A stretch of DNA of 64,000 bases from Macrotis lagotis (GCF_037893015.1 NC_133661.1:187001203-187065202), one strand, 5' to 3'; counted from the stretch's first letter, positions 23,954-36,470 are shown. Translations and numbers: made by a program. Notes: generated from the letters alone by a model not told the origin.

Positions 23954-26900
23954 TCAAAAAGTGTTCTTAGATGGTGGCTGCATGCTTTCCACAAGAAGAC
24001 AGACAAGTTGCTCCAACTTCTCAGCAGCAAGGCGCCCAGCCAGCAGTACCTCTTCATGATTGGCTTTCTCCCGGCTTTCATAGTCCAATACTGATTTGTT
24101 TGTGATAAGGGAAAATCCAAAAACTCGAAGACCACAATGCCTGGCCACAATCACCTCTGGCACTGTGCTCATGCCTGATGTGGAAAGAGAAAGAGAACTG
24201 ATGTCAAGACTATCTTTAGAATGACCCTCATCTTCACCTCAGACTCAATTCACTGATCAACTCAAGTTGATCAAGTTCAGCTTCCAGCATTCTCCAAGAC
24301 AAATCATTGTGGAGTGAGGAAATATTAGAACAAGCAAACTACCTAGCAAAGTCCCTTGAAATCAAGGGCCTGTCTCATGGATTTGTCTTAGGATTTTATT
24401 ACATTGCTTGAAAGGGAGTTCTCGGGGAGTTTGGAATTCTTAGTATAAAATGGTTGACCCTGGTTTTTACTTTATATGTATGTGGGGGGATAGAGTGGGG
24501 TGGGTTTTTCCTCACAAGAATGTGAGCTTCTGTTGTAGATTTAGAGCTGGGAGGGACCCTAGAAGTCATCTTATGCAAGGTCACATTCAGGTGATAAAGA
24601 GCAAAATTGAGATTTTAACATAGTTTCTGACTCCAAATAATAATTTTAAAGGATATGGGGGGGGCAGCTAGGTGGCACAGTGGATAAAGCACCAACCCTG
24701 GAGTCAGGAGTACCTGGGTTCAAATATGGTCTCAGACACTTAATAATTACCTAGTTGTGTGGCCTTGGGCAAGCCACTTAACCCTATTTATTTGCGTTGC
24801 AAAAAAAAAAACCTTAAAAAAAAAAAAAAAGAAGGATATGAACTCCTTGAGGGCAGGGTACAGTGCCAGAACATAAGTTCTTAAAGTCTTCATCTTATCT
24901 ATTTACAGAGGAAACTGATCTAAATTAATAACCAATCTAAATTTAATCCTTTCAGTTTGGTCTTTAAATCTTTGTAATTCCCATCTTCGCCTTAGGCTTT
25001 TAAACCATAATTCTGGGGGGGCAGCTAGGTGGTGCAATGGATAGAGCACCAGCCCTGGAGTCAAATCTGACCTCAGACATTTAATAATTGCCTAGCTGTG
25101 TGGCCTTGGGCAAGCCACTCAACTCCACTGCCTTGCAAAAACCTTTAAAAAAAATCATAATTCTGCAAGGGTTCCCCTTCTTACCAACAGCATCAGCTCC
25201 TAGTCTCTGCAGAAACCGACATTCTGCAATGGTTTCAAAGTTAGGCCCTCCCACCATAACATAGGTTCCTTCCTGCAGTGGTCGTTCCTGGTCCATCTGC
25301 TTCCATATGAAATGGGCATCCTGTCTCAGAACCCGGTCATAGGCATCAGACATAGGAGGAAACCTTTCTCCAAACCTGAATCAAAGAATGAGAACTGGTT
25401 TTAGATATAGGAAACTCTCCTCTGACCACACACCAAGTGCAGAGAATCAATTATGATTCTATCCCCTATTAATGAAGACCATATACCTTTCATCATTGGG
25501 CCCTCTGAGTGGATTATTGCCACTGAGGCCTGCCAAGAAGATATGATCTCGGATCAGCATAACATCCCCAACTTCATAATCAGGGTTCAGCCCACCAGCA
25601 GCATTGGTGACAATTAAGGTGTGTATGTTCATTAGTCGGAAAACCCTCACAGGGAATGCTACCTGAGGAGACGAGACAAAAGGATAAATGTCAGGCAATC
25701 AAAAATTCTACCAATCCATGAAAAGCCCTGTAGTATATTATAACATGAGAATAAATGGGGAGAAAGAGGGAAAGAATGGCTAGAAAGATCCTAAAGAATT
25801 TCATCTAGCCAAAAGGAGAGAAAACTACCATCATGTCCCAGTTACATTCAGCCCTGTTAGAGCAAAAGAAGGAACTGTCAAACGTTGTTCTTCGTATTGT
25901 TCTGAGCAAGAGCATTTTGGCAGCTGATGAGTCAGTAGGCAGCTGGCCAAGCAGCTGAGCCAGATTGGGGTGAAGAATACAGAAGAGAACTTCAGGCAGT
26001 AAGGATCAAGAAATGCATTGGGAGAGGGCAGCTAGGTGGCACAATGGATAGAGCACCCACACTGGTGTCAGGAGTACCTGAGTTCAAATCCGACTTCAGA
26101 CACTTAATAATTACCTAGCTGTGTGGCCTTGGGCAAGCCACTTAACCTGGCTCCTGTCTACAAGGCCCTGAGTGACCACCATGTATACCCTGAAGGGACA
26201 TTACTCAAGTCCAACATGAAGCCTGGTTATGCCTGCCCCTTCATATATACCCGAGGAGATTGCCATGACAATTGTCTCTGCCCTATGTTGAACTCTGTCT
26301 ACTACTCTCCTAGCTGAAAGATTCCTGTCTGGAGGTCAAAGTGAGGAGGTCTCTCTCAACTCTATGCCATTAACTGCTGTCCTCTCTTTCAGCCTTGGGT
26401 AATGACCTTCTCTTATGGGTATCCCTCCAAACTTCTGCTCTCAGCACCTAGTGTGGGCTGAGAGACAGTGAGGAGTTCAAGGAAGCAGTTCAAACAGGCA
26501 GAAATGAACCATCTTGCTGCCCAGGGCAAGAAAGGAGGTGAAGATGATGCAGGTACAGCTGGATAATCACTATATTGCCAATCATGCCTACTGAGGTTGT
26601 GGACCATGATCATTCCTATCCCTAACCCATGACACCCATACTAAGCTTTACTCAGGAGCCACTGCTATGAACCAAATAGCTATGCAGAACAGAGGAAATA
26701 ACACCCTTTCCATCCTCTGATCAAGCCCTCTAGCATCATTCCCCTGTATTGTTATACCTTGGGGAGGGAGGAAAAATGGAGAGCCCCTGTGGGGTGAGGC
26801 AAGGAGGATTTGAGTGACTCTACTGCTAGATCTGAGCAGGAAATCTGGGTTCCTACTCCCCACACTATCTTTGTGTGATATCCCCCTCAATTGCTATGCC

Positions 26901-29900
26901 TATGATTCTCTAGCTTCTCCCTGGACTCTCATCCCTTTCCAGGGTTATAAGGTTGGCCCCAATTCATGCCACAGCTCCCATATGACAATGTTGTATAATG
27001 CTTCAAATAAATGATAGTGAAGTATGGGATTTATAAAAAAAGAACCTAAAGATAGATAATTTTATCCAGCTCCTTCATATTTTAGAGAGGAAAACTGAGA
27101 CTTGGGAGGTTTAAGTAATTAACAAAGGTCACACAGGAAGTGACATAGCTAAAATTTAAACCTAGATTTTGATTCCAAATCCAAGCCATTATACGAAATA
27201 TGAAGGAAACTGGGATCAAGAAGAAATACTTACGGGGGTGGGGAAGGGAAAGGGAATTGGGAAACAGTTCACAGGACATCTTATCATTTTGATGTATCCT
27301 CTTCAGTTTTAGATACATTTTTCTCCAGCCACCCCCTAAAATTCAGATATAAAAGTTCAAAGCCTCCCTAGTAGCCTCAGTCTTCTCTGCCTAGCTATCC
27401 TCTCAAAGGTCAGATTCTCATCAAGTCATAAATCTCATAGTTAAAATAATGGACCAGATGATTACATGGCTAAGGAAACAGGTACTGGATAAATTTAAAA
27501 AGGAAGAAAAAGATAAGCAATGAATTGTGAAGGTAGTATTAATGATTGAAGTCTATCCCTTTTTAAAATAGGAATTAAACCACCTATGTCTAAGTACCAG
27601 ACTCACCTTCCAGAGAGGGTAACCTTCATATGAGTGGAATCGGCCCTGCATCATCACACAGCATTTGTCATTTAAATATCCAAACACCAGTCGCCCTGCA
27701 TGTCCTGGCACTGCATGGGAAAAAGAAAAGGCAATCAGGATAATTCAATAGAAGCTGTCTTTTGTTTTATGGGCTTCTGAAAGGCAAGGAACTAAATTAT
27801 TTTTTGGGGTCTATGGCCACTCTCAGTCAGGGAAAATGAAAATATGACCTACTAGGAAAAGACTCTGTAATAGAGGAAAGGAATGTCTCTGATGTTTTCT
27901 TTCTGAAATCAGATACCCAGCTGCCTAGACTCCCAAGCTTCAGGAACCCAGAAAAGGACAAATCAGATCAAATTAAGGATGAAAGGCAGAGAATGACTTA
28001 TTAGTAAGAGTAAGATTGGCCAAAAGACTAGTTTTCTAATCCCACCTTGTATAATTTCTATTATTTGTTAGTCTCTTAATTGCCATTTCCTAAAAGTGGC
28101 CAATCTAACCTCACTGGAAATAATTAATGACCTAGGAAATGGGGTATACTCAAAAGGGAAATCAAAAATAGAAGTATAGAGCTTCTACTTGGAGGCAGGG
28201 GTTGAGACAAAGGTAGGTTAGTGGGTAATTGTGGACAAAGGGAAAGAGAGCAAGAATAAATTTTTTTAATATGGAGAAAAAAAGAGAAAAAAAAGAGACA
28301 GAGCAATTTTGTTACAAATTTGTTAAATTCATTGTATAGTTTTTTTAAAGGCCCTTTCATGGCCTACTTGGTATGCTGAAATGTCTGTATTTGATGATGA
28401 TTAAGTTCTCAAAAAATGGCATTAAAAAAATATCAGCACAGAGTCATACTGGGTAGAATAGAAGTGGATAAATAAACACCAGTGATAAACTCATGAAGAG
28501 GATTATGGGAATATATGTGAATCAACTTGATTGTCTATTAGGTAACTGAGTCTTCTGTTCATATTGGTTATGGGGCATTTTTCCATGCCTTCCTAAATAT
28601 ATATTGTTTCCTTTTCCACCACTTCTCTGGATTCCTATTACTTTATAGAGTTTAGAAAGTGTTCCTTAATTAAAGCTTTGGACTCTAAGGGAAAAGAGAT
28701 CAGAATCAAAGAAATCAAGAACAAAACCATCCTACATTAACTTCTTTATACTGCTCCAACTTCTTGCCAGGCAATCTGGATAATTAGACAATGGAAGAAC
28801 AAAATGAACTCATTCTCATTTCCCAGAAAAACAGGAAAGAGACTACTCCCTATTACAAGAAATCTACTGATTACCAAACATCTACAGTACCTTGCCCAAA
28901 TTTAAGACCCAGTCAGATGCTGGTCTTGTACATATGTGCTGCTTGCCTGCTTTCACATATTATACACACAGACACACAAACCACACACAGAGCATATATA
29001 CTTTAAAATATCATATATTTTCAGTCTTTTAAATGTTTTATTGTTTCCTGATTTCTCATGTAGTTAGCTTCCACCTGACCAATTCTAATTTTTAAGGAGT
29101 TTGCACCTCTTTTGTGTTCAGTTGTTTCTCAATAACATCCAACTCTTTGTAACTCAAACAAAATAAAACAAAATGTATTTTATATATTATATATTATATA
29201 TTAATTTTGATGGGTCTATCATTTTTGATGCCTTTTTGGACTAGAAGACAATAATAGTTTTAATATTGGGACAAATACTAGGACTACAAGGATTTGTCTC
29301 TAGTTATGAAAACTCTCCTATACCTTTTTGAATATTCTCCACACCCCACACCCCTAGGTTCCCAAACGAAATCCCTGTTCTTCAAATCTGCCAGTATCAT
29401 CCTTGTCAGTCAGTACCTGTGCTTTGAGGGAAGTTGGGTATGTCACTGTAATCAAAGGCCTGGGGTTGGTTCAATCTCTCTGCCAAGGCTCCCAATCCAG
29501 AACCACAGATCACTGCAATTTCCGGTTGATGTTTAGTACGGGATAACAGCCAATCTGCAGTTTTCTTATAATCCTCATACTTGAATCTAAGAAAGAGAAA
29601 AGACTCAAATAAACTGAAAGGGGCAACTAAAATTAAAGAAAGGAAAGACTAATTTAGAAATAAGGGAATCCCCAGAATCAATGAAAATTATTCATTAACA
29701 GATGAGTAATGAGAGACGGGTGTAGGATGAGCAACAGTCATATCTCCTCAGCTACTCTCCCCTCAGGTTTCTCAGAATGTCTATGCCTCCTGTCTTCCTT
29801 TGATGCCCCAGCAAGATAGCTTTTGTCTCCAGGAAGGAATTGAGTTTTGGCATAGAAGACCAGAGCTTTGGTCAAGTGACTCAGAGGTTATGGTGGTTTA

Positions 29901-32067
29901 GAGCACACAGAGGTTAAGAACACCAGGACAAGGGTTGTGGTTCCTAGTTGTAATGATCACTGCAAATCACTCAAATTCTGTCTCATTTTCTTCAATTGTC
30001 ATTTAAGTCATTTTTCAGTCATGTCTTTCCAATTCTCTGTGTCCCCATTTGGTGTTTTTTTTGGCACAGATACTGAGATGGTGTACCATTTCCTTCTCCA
30101 GTTCATCCTATATGAGGAAACTGAGGCAAACAGGGTTAAGTGACTTGCTAAGAATCACAGAAGCTAGAAGTGTCTGAGGCTAGATTTGAGCCATGAACAT
30201 GAGTTTTCCTGATTCCAACTGCTCCATCTACTGAACCACCTCATTTCCCCTTTCTTCATTTATAAGAGTTGTAATAAAATCTGCCATAACTCAGGAGAAG
30301 TTATGGGTAAATAGATGTACTTTTTCAAAGTACTAAGCAGATTTTTTAAAAAGATTCCTATTTCCACCAATTCTTAATCCATTCCTTTCCTTAAAATTAC
30401 CAAGAAGCCAGATTTTCATTTTCCTAGGACAGAAATAGAAGTCTCTTTTAACTAAAGTTAACCTTAAGAAATATTGCTCACCATCATCAAAAAAATAATT
30501 CCTAGCCAAGTCACTTAACCTCTCAGAGCCTCAGTTTCCAAGTCTTCTCTATAGTTTTAAAGAATAGTCTGAAGGCAGTAGCAATTTAGAATCCTTCAGT
30601 CTCTCAGTTCCAAGTTATCTTCCTCTCAGCAAGAGGTAAAAAAGAAAAGGGAGGGACCAATGCTCTAGCAACAGCCAATAGTCTCCAGAGGATTATCTGC
30701 CTCAAAAATAGAACCAGGAAAATTGTAGCTAAGGATGGTCCTGATAGCTTCAGGAGGTTACAGACAGGAATGGGAAAAATGGAGAAGTGGTCAATAGCAA
30801 AGGTGAATCCTAAATTCAGAGAACACAGAGAGATAATCAGGAAACAATAAAGAAAGAAAAAAGGGAAGATCTGTATCTCAAAAGAGTTGAGAGGAGGAAA
30901 TGGTGGAGGGTTCTGAGTAAGTCACCACACCCATAAGCCTAGGGACTGAATGATAGTATCATAAATTCCAGACTGGAAGGGATCTTAAATTTTCAGTTAA
31001 GGAAACCAAGGCAGAGAGAAACTAAGTGACTTGGACCCAAGGTCTCAGTGGTAGTAGCAGAGCCAGGATATAGAAAGGATCTTTTCATACTAAATCCAGT
31101 CTTTTTTTATTGACTATTCAACACCCCTGAGTCACTTGGCAAGAAATCTGGACCTCAAAGGCAAAACCTGAATTTCCTTCTCCAAGACAAAGCCATCCTG
31201 CTAAGAAGTCTCAAAGGAAGGAAAGAGGTATAAATATTCGAATTAAGTGGAAAGGAGGAGAAAAGCCGGAAGAAATGTCTTTCTGCTTCGGGGCCTGCAC
31301 CCACACCCCAAAGTGGGCCCCATCCACCAGAGAATGAATTGTCTTTGGGGATTCTCTGATTCTGGGGGATTCCCACGTGTCCAAGAGACCCATTTCCTTT
31401 CCTAGGAAGCCCAGTCCCCCTCCCCCCCCTTTCTGCCAGTGGATACCCAGACTCAAATAAAAGAAGGTCTTTCCTCTCTCCATAAGACCTCTCTTGCTAT
31501 TGGCCCACTCACAGGGATACCTCAAAATCAGTCAGGGAGAGCCTGGAGGATTTAACAATGGGACAATGATTCCTGGTCTTTGGACACAAAGAATGCCCAA
31601 ACATTTATTCTTTTCTTAAGAGATGTGATCTGCTGACCTCAGAACAGACAAGGAAGGATGTGTGAATATGTGTGCCTGGGTACAGGGTTGGAGCAGGTAA
31701 AATTACAGAATCAGCTCCAGATGGTGGTTGGCTCCTAATTTGGACAGGGACTGTCCTCAGGTTTTAAGCTTCCTTCATTCCTGACTCCTAGCCCTCTCTC
31801 AGGAGTCAGGTCTCAAAACCCACATCTCCCCAACCCCCTTCCCATCCTAGAGAGAAAGGTGAGAGCACAGAGCCCTACTATCCTCTTCAGGGATCGATCC
31901 TTTTGCTGCTGGCAGCACTCTATCCTGCCCATGCACCCTCTTTCTTCACCTGCCCCCCCCACCAGGCTTCCTGGATCATTTCACCCAGTCTCCCAAGTCT
32001 CCATGACATCTGTTTCTCCTCCCCTGTCTCCCTGGTGGCCTCTAGGCCTGACTTACTCATTCTCCAT
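23954..32067 (-). CDS. PNP: PNP, purine nucleoside phosphorylase (6 coding exons)
   Basis: Cytosolic trimeric enzyme of purine salvage that splits (deoxy)inosine and (deoxy)guanosine with phosphate into base and (deoxy)ribose-1-phosphate. Coding exons, in order of transcription: 32057-32067, 29417-29586, 27607-27710, 25487-25662, 25185-25375, 23954-24174, all with GT/AG borders and consistent phase. Joined length is 873 nt, 290 aa; human is 289. The start ATG lies in GCCATGG and gives MENE, matching human MENG. Visible active-site residues in human numbering: Ser33 (CGSGLG), Arg84, His86, Tyr88 ([10 protein letters not shown]), Ala116 (VTNAAGG), Phe159, Phe200, Glu201, Met219, Thr242 and Asn243 (LITNK), His257. 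Differences from human near the site are Met87 to Ser and Ser199 to Asn. Repeats lie only in introns. The identification is firm; exon edges were read by eye. Confidence 0.97.
24658..24831 (+). mobile_element. tRNA-derived SINE in PNP intron 5
   Basis: Full body, antisense to PNP. Duplication aaggatatg at 24649-24657 and 24832-24840. Confidence 0.94.
25016..25155 (+). mobile_element. tRNA-derived SINE in PNP intron 5, B box damaged
   Basis: The step ggagtcaaatctgacc has lost the gagtacctgagtt part, which damages the B box. Duplication cataattctg at 25006-25015 and 25156-25165. It ends about 30 nt from the exon 5 donor. Confidence 0.93.
26026..26147 (+). mobile_element. tRNA-derived SINE, tail-less, fused to the ALDOC retrocopy
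   Basis: The SINE starts at its normal 5' end (gggcagctaggtggc) and runs through the B box to cacttaacc. There it stops and aldolase sequence begins, with a 1-2 base overlap. The usual ccccattgccttgcaaaaacc end is absent. Confidence 0.85.
26147..27041 (+). pseudogene. ALDOC processed pseudogene, 5'-truncated, joined to a SINE
   Basis: Intronless copy of the 3' third of an aldolase mRNA, lying in PNP intron 3 on the opposite strand. It begins at [10 protein letters not shown], about residue 220 of aldolase, then shows [13 protein letters not shown] and a C-terminus resembling [17 protein letters not shown] and a GEDD segment near the end match aldolase C (AEVNGLAAQGK) better than A or B. After the stop region about 430 nt of 3' UTR follow, with AATAAA at about 27006-27011 and a short A-run at about 27034-27041. 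Several frameshifts and in-frame stops break it, including one just after the first 60 codons and a 2-bp loss near the C-terminus, so it cannot encode aldolase. The 5' edge joins directly to a SINE that has lost its A-rich tail. The aldolase identity is firm; paralogue C is likely. Confidence 0.88.
27062..27195 (-). mobile_element. MIR-type SINE, antisense, in PNP intron 3
   Basis: Order gaaaactgagacttggg, aaaggtcacacaggaag, then a diverged B-box side. Confidence 0.65.
27720..29094. other. PNP intron 2, 3' two thirds
   Basis: No repeat or exon that I can place. A CA-rich patch lies near 28,965-28,990. Confidence 0.4.
29095..29150 (-). mobile_element. MAR1-type SINE 3' scrap
   Basis: gttcagttgtttctcaataa and catccaactctttgtaac are the antisense end of a MAR1-like SINE. 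Confidence 0.5.
29174..29202. repeat. (ATATTAT)n low-complexity repeat
   Basis: Short AT-only tandem repeat in PNP intron 2. Confidence 0.8.
29985..30250 (-). mobile_element. MAR1-type CORE-SINE, antisense, in PNP intron 1
   Basis: Near-complete order: catttttcagtcatgtc, accatttccttctccagttc, gaggaaactgaggcaaaca, ttaagtgacttgctaag, ctccatctactgaaccacct. Confidence 0.75.
30495..30560 (+). mobile_element. MIR-type scrap
   Basis: ccaagtcacttaacctctca followed by gagcctcagtttcc. Confidence 0.6.
30960..31075 (-). mobile_element. MIR-type relic, antisense
   Basis: Contains ggaaaccaaggcagagagaa and actaagtgacttgg. Confidence 0.55.
31076..32056. other. PNP intron 1, 5' part
   Basis: GC content rises toward the promoter. 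No repeat was placed. Overlapping open frames of 80-104 codons here look like composition effects. Confidence 0.4.
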
Positions 32068-32290
32068 GGCTCCCTCGTGGCAATCTCCTTCCTCTGCCTA
32101 GGTCTACTCTTCACTGCTCTGCTCGGCTCAGCAGTGCTGCGAATGCGCCAGTCAGCTAGGGCTTGTACATAATCACTCACTCTTGGCTTTAAGCCCCAGC
32201 CATAAGGTCCCCAGCCAATGGCTGTTGCAAACGCAAGAACTAGCCCGTCTCCTTGGAGACCAAGCTTGATTCAATCACTAGGCCAAGTAT
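32068..32290 (-). promoter_or_regulatory. PNP: PNP 5' UTR and proximal promoter
   Basis: Sequence upstream of the PNP start codon is moderately GC-rich. It contains a CCAAT pentamer at 32215-32219 (ATTGG in the PNP direction) and a palindrome GTCTCC-TT-GGAGAC at 32247-32260 that resembles an RFX X-box without matching the full consensus. No TATA box was seen close to the start. The transcription start is not defined by sequence alone. Confidence 0.5.
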
Positions 32291-32299
32291 TAGGTTGGG

Positions 32300-32807
32300 A
32301 GGGCAGGGAAGAAAGAGGGAGGAGACTCAGAAAGGAATAATAAATAAATTAACTTTCACCCAGATGATTAAAGAGATAGTATTTCTCTTTTTTTGCCCTG
32401 GGGTGTGAAATCTAGCTGCAGGCTCCCCCCCCCTCCCACCTTGCCCCCTCTTTAACCTGAACTGAAAAAGTTTATAGCTCTGCTGCAAATTTATTTTTAT
32501 GGGATTTGAAGGTTAGAAGAGAGCTGAGTCTAGCTAGGTGGCTTATGCCTGGGCAGTGCATAGAAGAGGCCAAGATTGCTGGGGTATCTGAGATCAGAGT
32601 TCATCTTCTCCCAGACCACATTCAGCCCCTCTGGAACATCACAAACTTCCCATCTTCTGTCACTTACTACTTGAGTACAGGAGGGCTAGTAACTTTACTT
32701 GGATGCATCTATTTTTTCATTATTTAAAAAAAAATTGTAAAACAAAAGGGAAGATTGCACTAAATGGCTTCTCAGGTCCTTTCCATTTCTAAATCATAAT
32801 TAGCCCT
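32300..32807. other. intergenic stretch upstream of PNP
   Basis: A doubtful MIR relic lies near 32,650-32,740, ending in an A-run. Nothing else was recognised. Confidence 0.35.
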
Positions 32808-33560
32808 CTAAGAAAGGTCAACAAACATTTATTAAGAGGTTACTAGGCTAATCAACTAAGACAAAAACAGTCCCTACTCTCAAGTGATTTATAAACTAAT
32901 GGAGAAAATATTTTGTACATTCAAGATATACACAATGTAAATGAAAGGTAATCTCAGAGAGAAGACACAGTGATGGGGAGAGGGGTGGCCATGGAAAGGG
33001 ACAATGGTGGAAATGAATAGAAGTGAGGAGAGATAGGTGGCAAGGAGAAAGTCCAGAAGATTTTCAATAGTATAGGTGATGAGATGAGGTTCTATAACAC
33101 AGATAGTGACTGAATGAATGAAGAGAAGGGAGTATAGAAAAGAGAGTTTGTGAAGGTAGAAATGGTAAGACTCGACAACAGATTGGATATATAGGGTGAG
33201 CACAAGTAATTCCTGCCTAGATGACTGAGAATGGAAGTGCCCTTGACAATCATAGGAAAATTGACAAAAGGAAAATTGTGTGAGGGTAAAGATACCTTTG
33301 GAAATGTGGAGTTTGAAATATCCAAAAAGTATTTGATGCCTGAGACTAGAGCTCCAGAGAGTGATTAGGTTTGGATATATTGATGTGAGAATCACTTTCC
33401 TAGACCTGATAATTAAATCCATGGGAGCTGAGATCAACAAGTGAGATAGCATAGTGGGAAAAACAAAAAGGGTCAGGGATAGAGCCTTAGGGGCTCTAAG
33501 GAGCCCTAGTTAGTGGTTAGTAGGTGTGAACTGAATAAAGATCTAGCAATGGAGACAGAA
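32808..33560 (+). repeat. ancient mammalian dispersed repeat, long copy, family unassigned
   Basis: Follows the remembered repeat over about 750 bp: caacaaacatttattaag, ccctactctcaag, then a gtggagtttgaaatatcc step, and gccttaggggctct near the end. The 187-codon open frame on the other strand (32889-33452) is a by-product of it. Confidence 0.5.
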
Positions 33561-34023
33561 AGACCAAGTGCCAGCCTAAGGAAGATAGCAAATGGAAAAA
33601 AATCTCACAATGTAGACCACCCCACACACTGCTCTACAACTAAGACAAGATGCATATCTTAGTGGCATAAGGGATTGTGGGAATGGAGGAGACTGAAGAT
33701 GCAGGACTTGAGACACCTAGATATTAATTCCAACCTTGAAAGGGGGAAATTAGGAAAGCAAAAACAGGTCTACCAAATTTGGGGCCTTTACCAGAAAGTA
33801 AAACATGTACTGGAAGGAGGCATGTATGAATAGAAAGAAGGAAATAACTAAATTATGAAATTTGGAATCTTGGTCTAATTCCAGAGAACGAAATTGAAAG
33901 TAAAAATGTTATCCATGTTCTGACTTCCTATACCTGTTTATCTACTTGTTGATCCTTGATCATCGTCCTTCATGACTCCTAAAGGAACCTCAACCTCCTC
34001 TTGTCTATACCCCCTTGTTTTTT
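33561..34023. other. intergenic stretch, nothing recognised
   Basis: No coding signal. Confidence 0.4.
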
Positions 34024-34191
34024 GTTTTTGGGTTTTTTTTAGGTTTTTGCAAGGCAAATGGGGTTAAGTGACTTGCCCAAGGCCACACAGCTAGGGGAAT
34101 TATTAAGTGTCTGAGACCAGACAGGATTTGAACCCAGGTACTCCTGACTCCAAGGCCAGTGCTTTATCCACTAAGACACCTAGCCACCCCT
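34024..34191 (-). mobile_element. tRNA-derived SINE, antisense
   Basis: Full body with small internal additions. Flanks cccttgtttttt / cctttgtttttt. Confidence 0.92.
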
Positions 34192-34984
34192 ATCCCTTTG
34201 TTTTTTCCAACCTCCTCACTCAGAACATTGTCCCCTTTCTGAATCAAAATTGTTCTTTTGCCTGATACCATTGTTGGTTCCATATGTATCCTTAGCTCTA
34301 CTGTCTTCAATTTCTTCATAGCCTTTTTCTCATTTCCATTCCTTTCTTTTTTTCCATTCTATCTTTAGGCTAGTCCCTGGATACAATTGAGTCTGAACAT
34401 CTTTCTATTTCTCCAGAGCCTAATCTCTTTATCTAATTTCATTCCTCATACTGTTTGGCTTATATCATTGGTCTCTCCTTCCTTTTAGTGACTTAGTTGG
34501 CTTAGCATGTTGGCAGGAATACAATATTGAAAATTCCATTTTCTAGATATTTGTGACATCTCCATTCAGCTCATCAGCCAGACTCTTATAAAAAAAAAAG
34601 TAATAAGAAATCACTTCCCTGGGAAGTCTTGCTTCTGGCCAGCATTCAGTAACCAAACAATCACTCTCATTAGGATAATTACACCTTATTACCTTTTACA
34701 ACCTTTCTTCTTCCTCTAAGGAACTCTATGCACCATACACTGCAACCAGACAGGTAAAAAAAACAACACAGAGAGAGGGTTATTAGTGGTCCAATATTTC
34801 AAAATCAAGTCAAAGAGTTCTCAGAGATTATGGTTTCTATCCTTATGAGTCAACAATAGTCCTAGAAATGACTCCCACCCACCCACCCGGGATTCTTCAG
34901 ATTACAAATTCTAGAGAGGGGATTCATTTATCCCTTAACCCTTCACCTGGAATCTCATTTTACTTCTTACTTTCCCAGAATATC
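34192..34984. other. intergenic stretch, nothing recognised
   Basis: No coding or placed repeat signal. Confidence 0.4.
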
Positions 34985-34998
34985 TAGTCTCTTTCTAT

Positions 34999-35163
34999 CT
35001 TTTTTTAATTTTTTTTTTTAGGTTTTTGCAAGGCAAATGGGGTTAAGTGGCTTGCCCAAGGCCACACAGATAGGTAATTATTAAGTGTCTGAGACCAGAT
35101 TTGAACCCAAACACTCCTGACTCCAGGGCCCGTGCTTTATCCACTACGCCACCTAGCCGCCCC
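34999..35163 (-). mobile_element. tRNA-derived SINE, antisense
   Basis: Full body. Duplication tagtctctttctat / tagtctcttcctat. Confidence 0.93.
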
Positions 35164-35177
35164 TAGTCTCTTCCTAT

Positions 35178-36287
35178 AAAATCTATCATAATCCAATAAC
35201 CTATTCAATCCCTAATCTGCTCAAGGTACATTTCCTATCATATGTATCATTTCCATTGCTTTTTCTGAGTATTGGATCCCTGATTAAGCCACAACCTGCA
35301 TGAGGGGAAGGTTGAAGGACATCCCTAATAGCCTGAGTCTCAAAGGCTAAATTCCAAGGAGTCACACCCAAATATCTCCTCAGACTAGTTGCCCTCTAAC
35401 TGCTAAAAGGAACAGACCAGGCATATTTAATGGGTCATGAGGTATCAGAGCCAAATGAGGTAAAGTCTCAATGCAAGAGCAGGTCCCTTTTGTTAGAAAG
35501 TTCTCCAGCTTATTGCAGAGTAATGTTATACAATGTCAGTTATGCAGTTGCTGCATTTTGATCTCCTCCCTTGTTACACATGTGCACAGTTGCAGAATCT
35601 AGAGGCACTGGGAGGAAAAATATTAGGAATGGACATTGGGTATGTAATTTTTATCTTCCCTTGCTCAAGGAGTCAAGAAATGACAGCAGGTGGAATTTGA
35701 TGATAGTAAACTCTTATATTAAGAAGAAAGTAATCTATGTGTCTGGAATGACTGTCATAAAAGACAGAAGAGTAAAAGGGGATGAACTCTTTCTAAGCCC
35801 ATAATTTTAATGAGTACAATTTAAATCTAAATTTAATGAAGATCTATTGGAGGGCAAGTCTGGTGCATGCAGTCTTAGTAACTCTAGCTCCAATAATGTA
35901 AACTAAAATTGCTGCAGTTAAAAGTTCATAGTTGGATCTTGGGAAAGAGTCAGCAGTTCAACATGAAGCAAGTCCCTACCTCTTGGTTTCCCCTCAGTGC
36001 TCTTGGTTAAGCATCCCTCAGGCCCAAAGCATTTTCTCTGGAAAAATTAGGGTGTTCAAAATAGGTCCTAAGACACCTGGATATTGCAGCTAGGAATAAT
36101 ACAATAAGACCTCAGTTTAATTTTGTTGGTTTTCAGAACTGGGGCCATGATTAAGAGAGACAGCTGAGGGGGCATTCAAAAATATTTGCCAAGAATATTT
36201 TCATTAATCAAGAACAAAAGTCAGAAGTTCAAAAACGCTTAGATACCATTGTAGTTTCAACTATAAACAATAACATCTAGAGATCTG
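35178..36287. other. intergenic stretch, nothing recognised
   Basis: About 1.1 kb without gene or placed repeat. Confidence 0.4.
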
Positions 36288-36301
36288 GTAGCATTCTTTC
36301 T

Positions 36302-36470
36302 TTTTTTTTTTTTTTAAAGATTTTTCAAAGCAATGGGGTTAAGGGGCTTGCCCAAGGCTACACAGATAGGTAATTATTAAGTATCTAAGGTGGGATTTGA
36401 ACTCAGGTACTCCTGACTACAAGGCCAGTGCCCTATCCACTGCACCACCTAGCCACCTAGTCACCCCTAT
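36302..36470 (-). mobile_element. tRNA-derived SINE, antisense
   Basis: Full body. 14-bp duplication gtagcattctttct at 36288-36301 and 36471-36484. Confidence 0.95.

Noticed and set aside
32889-33452. 187-codon open frame on the minus strand
   Set aside because: It lies antisense across an old dispersed repeat, is rich in Ser/Leu/Phe/Ile with no domain, and has no splice or promoter context.
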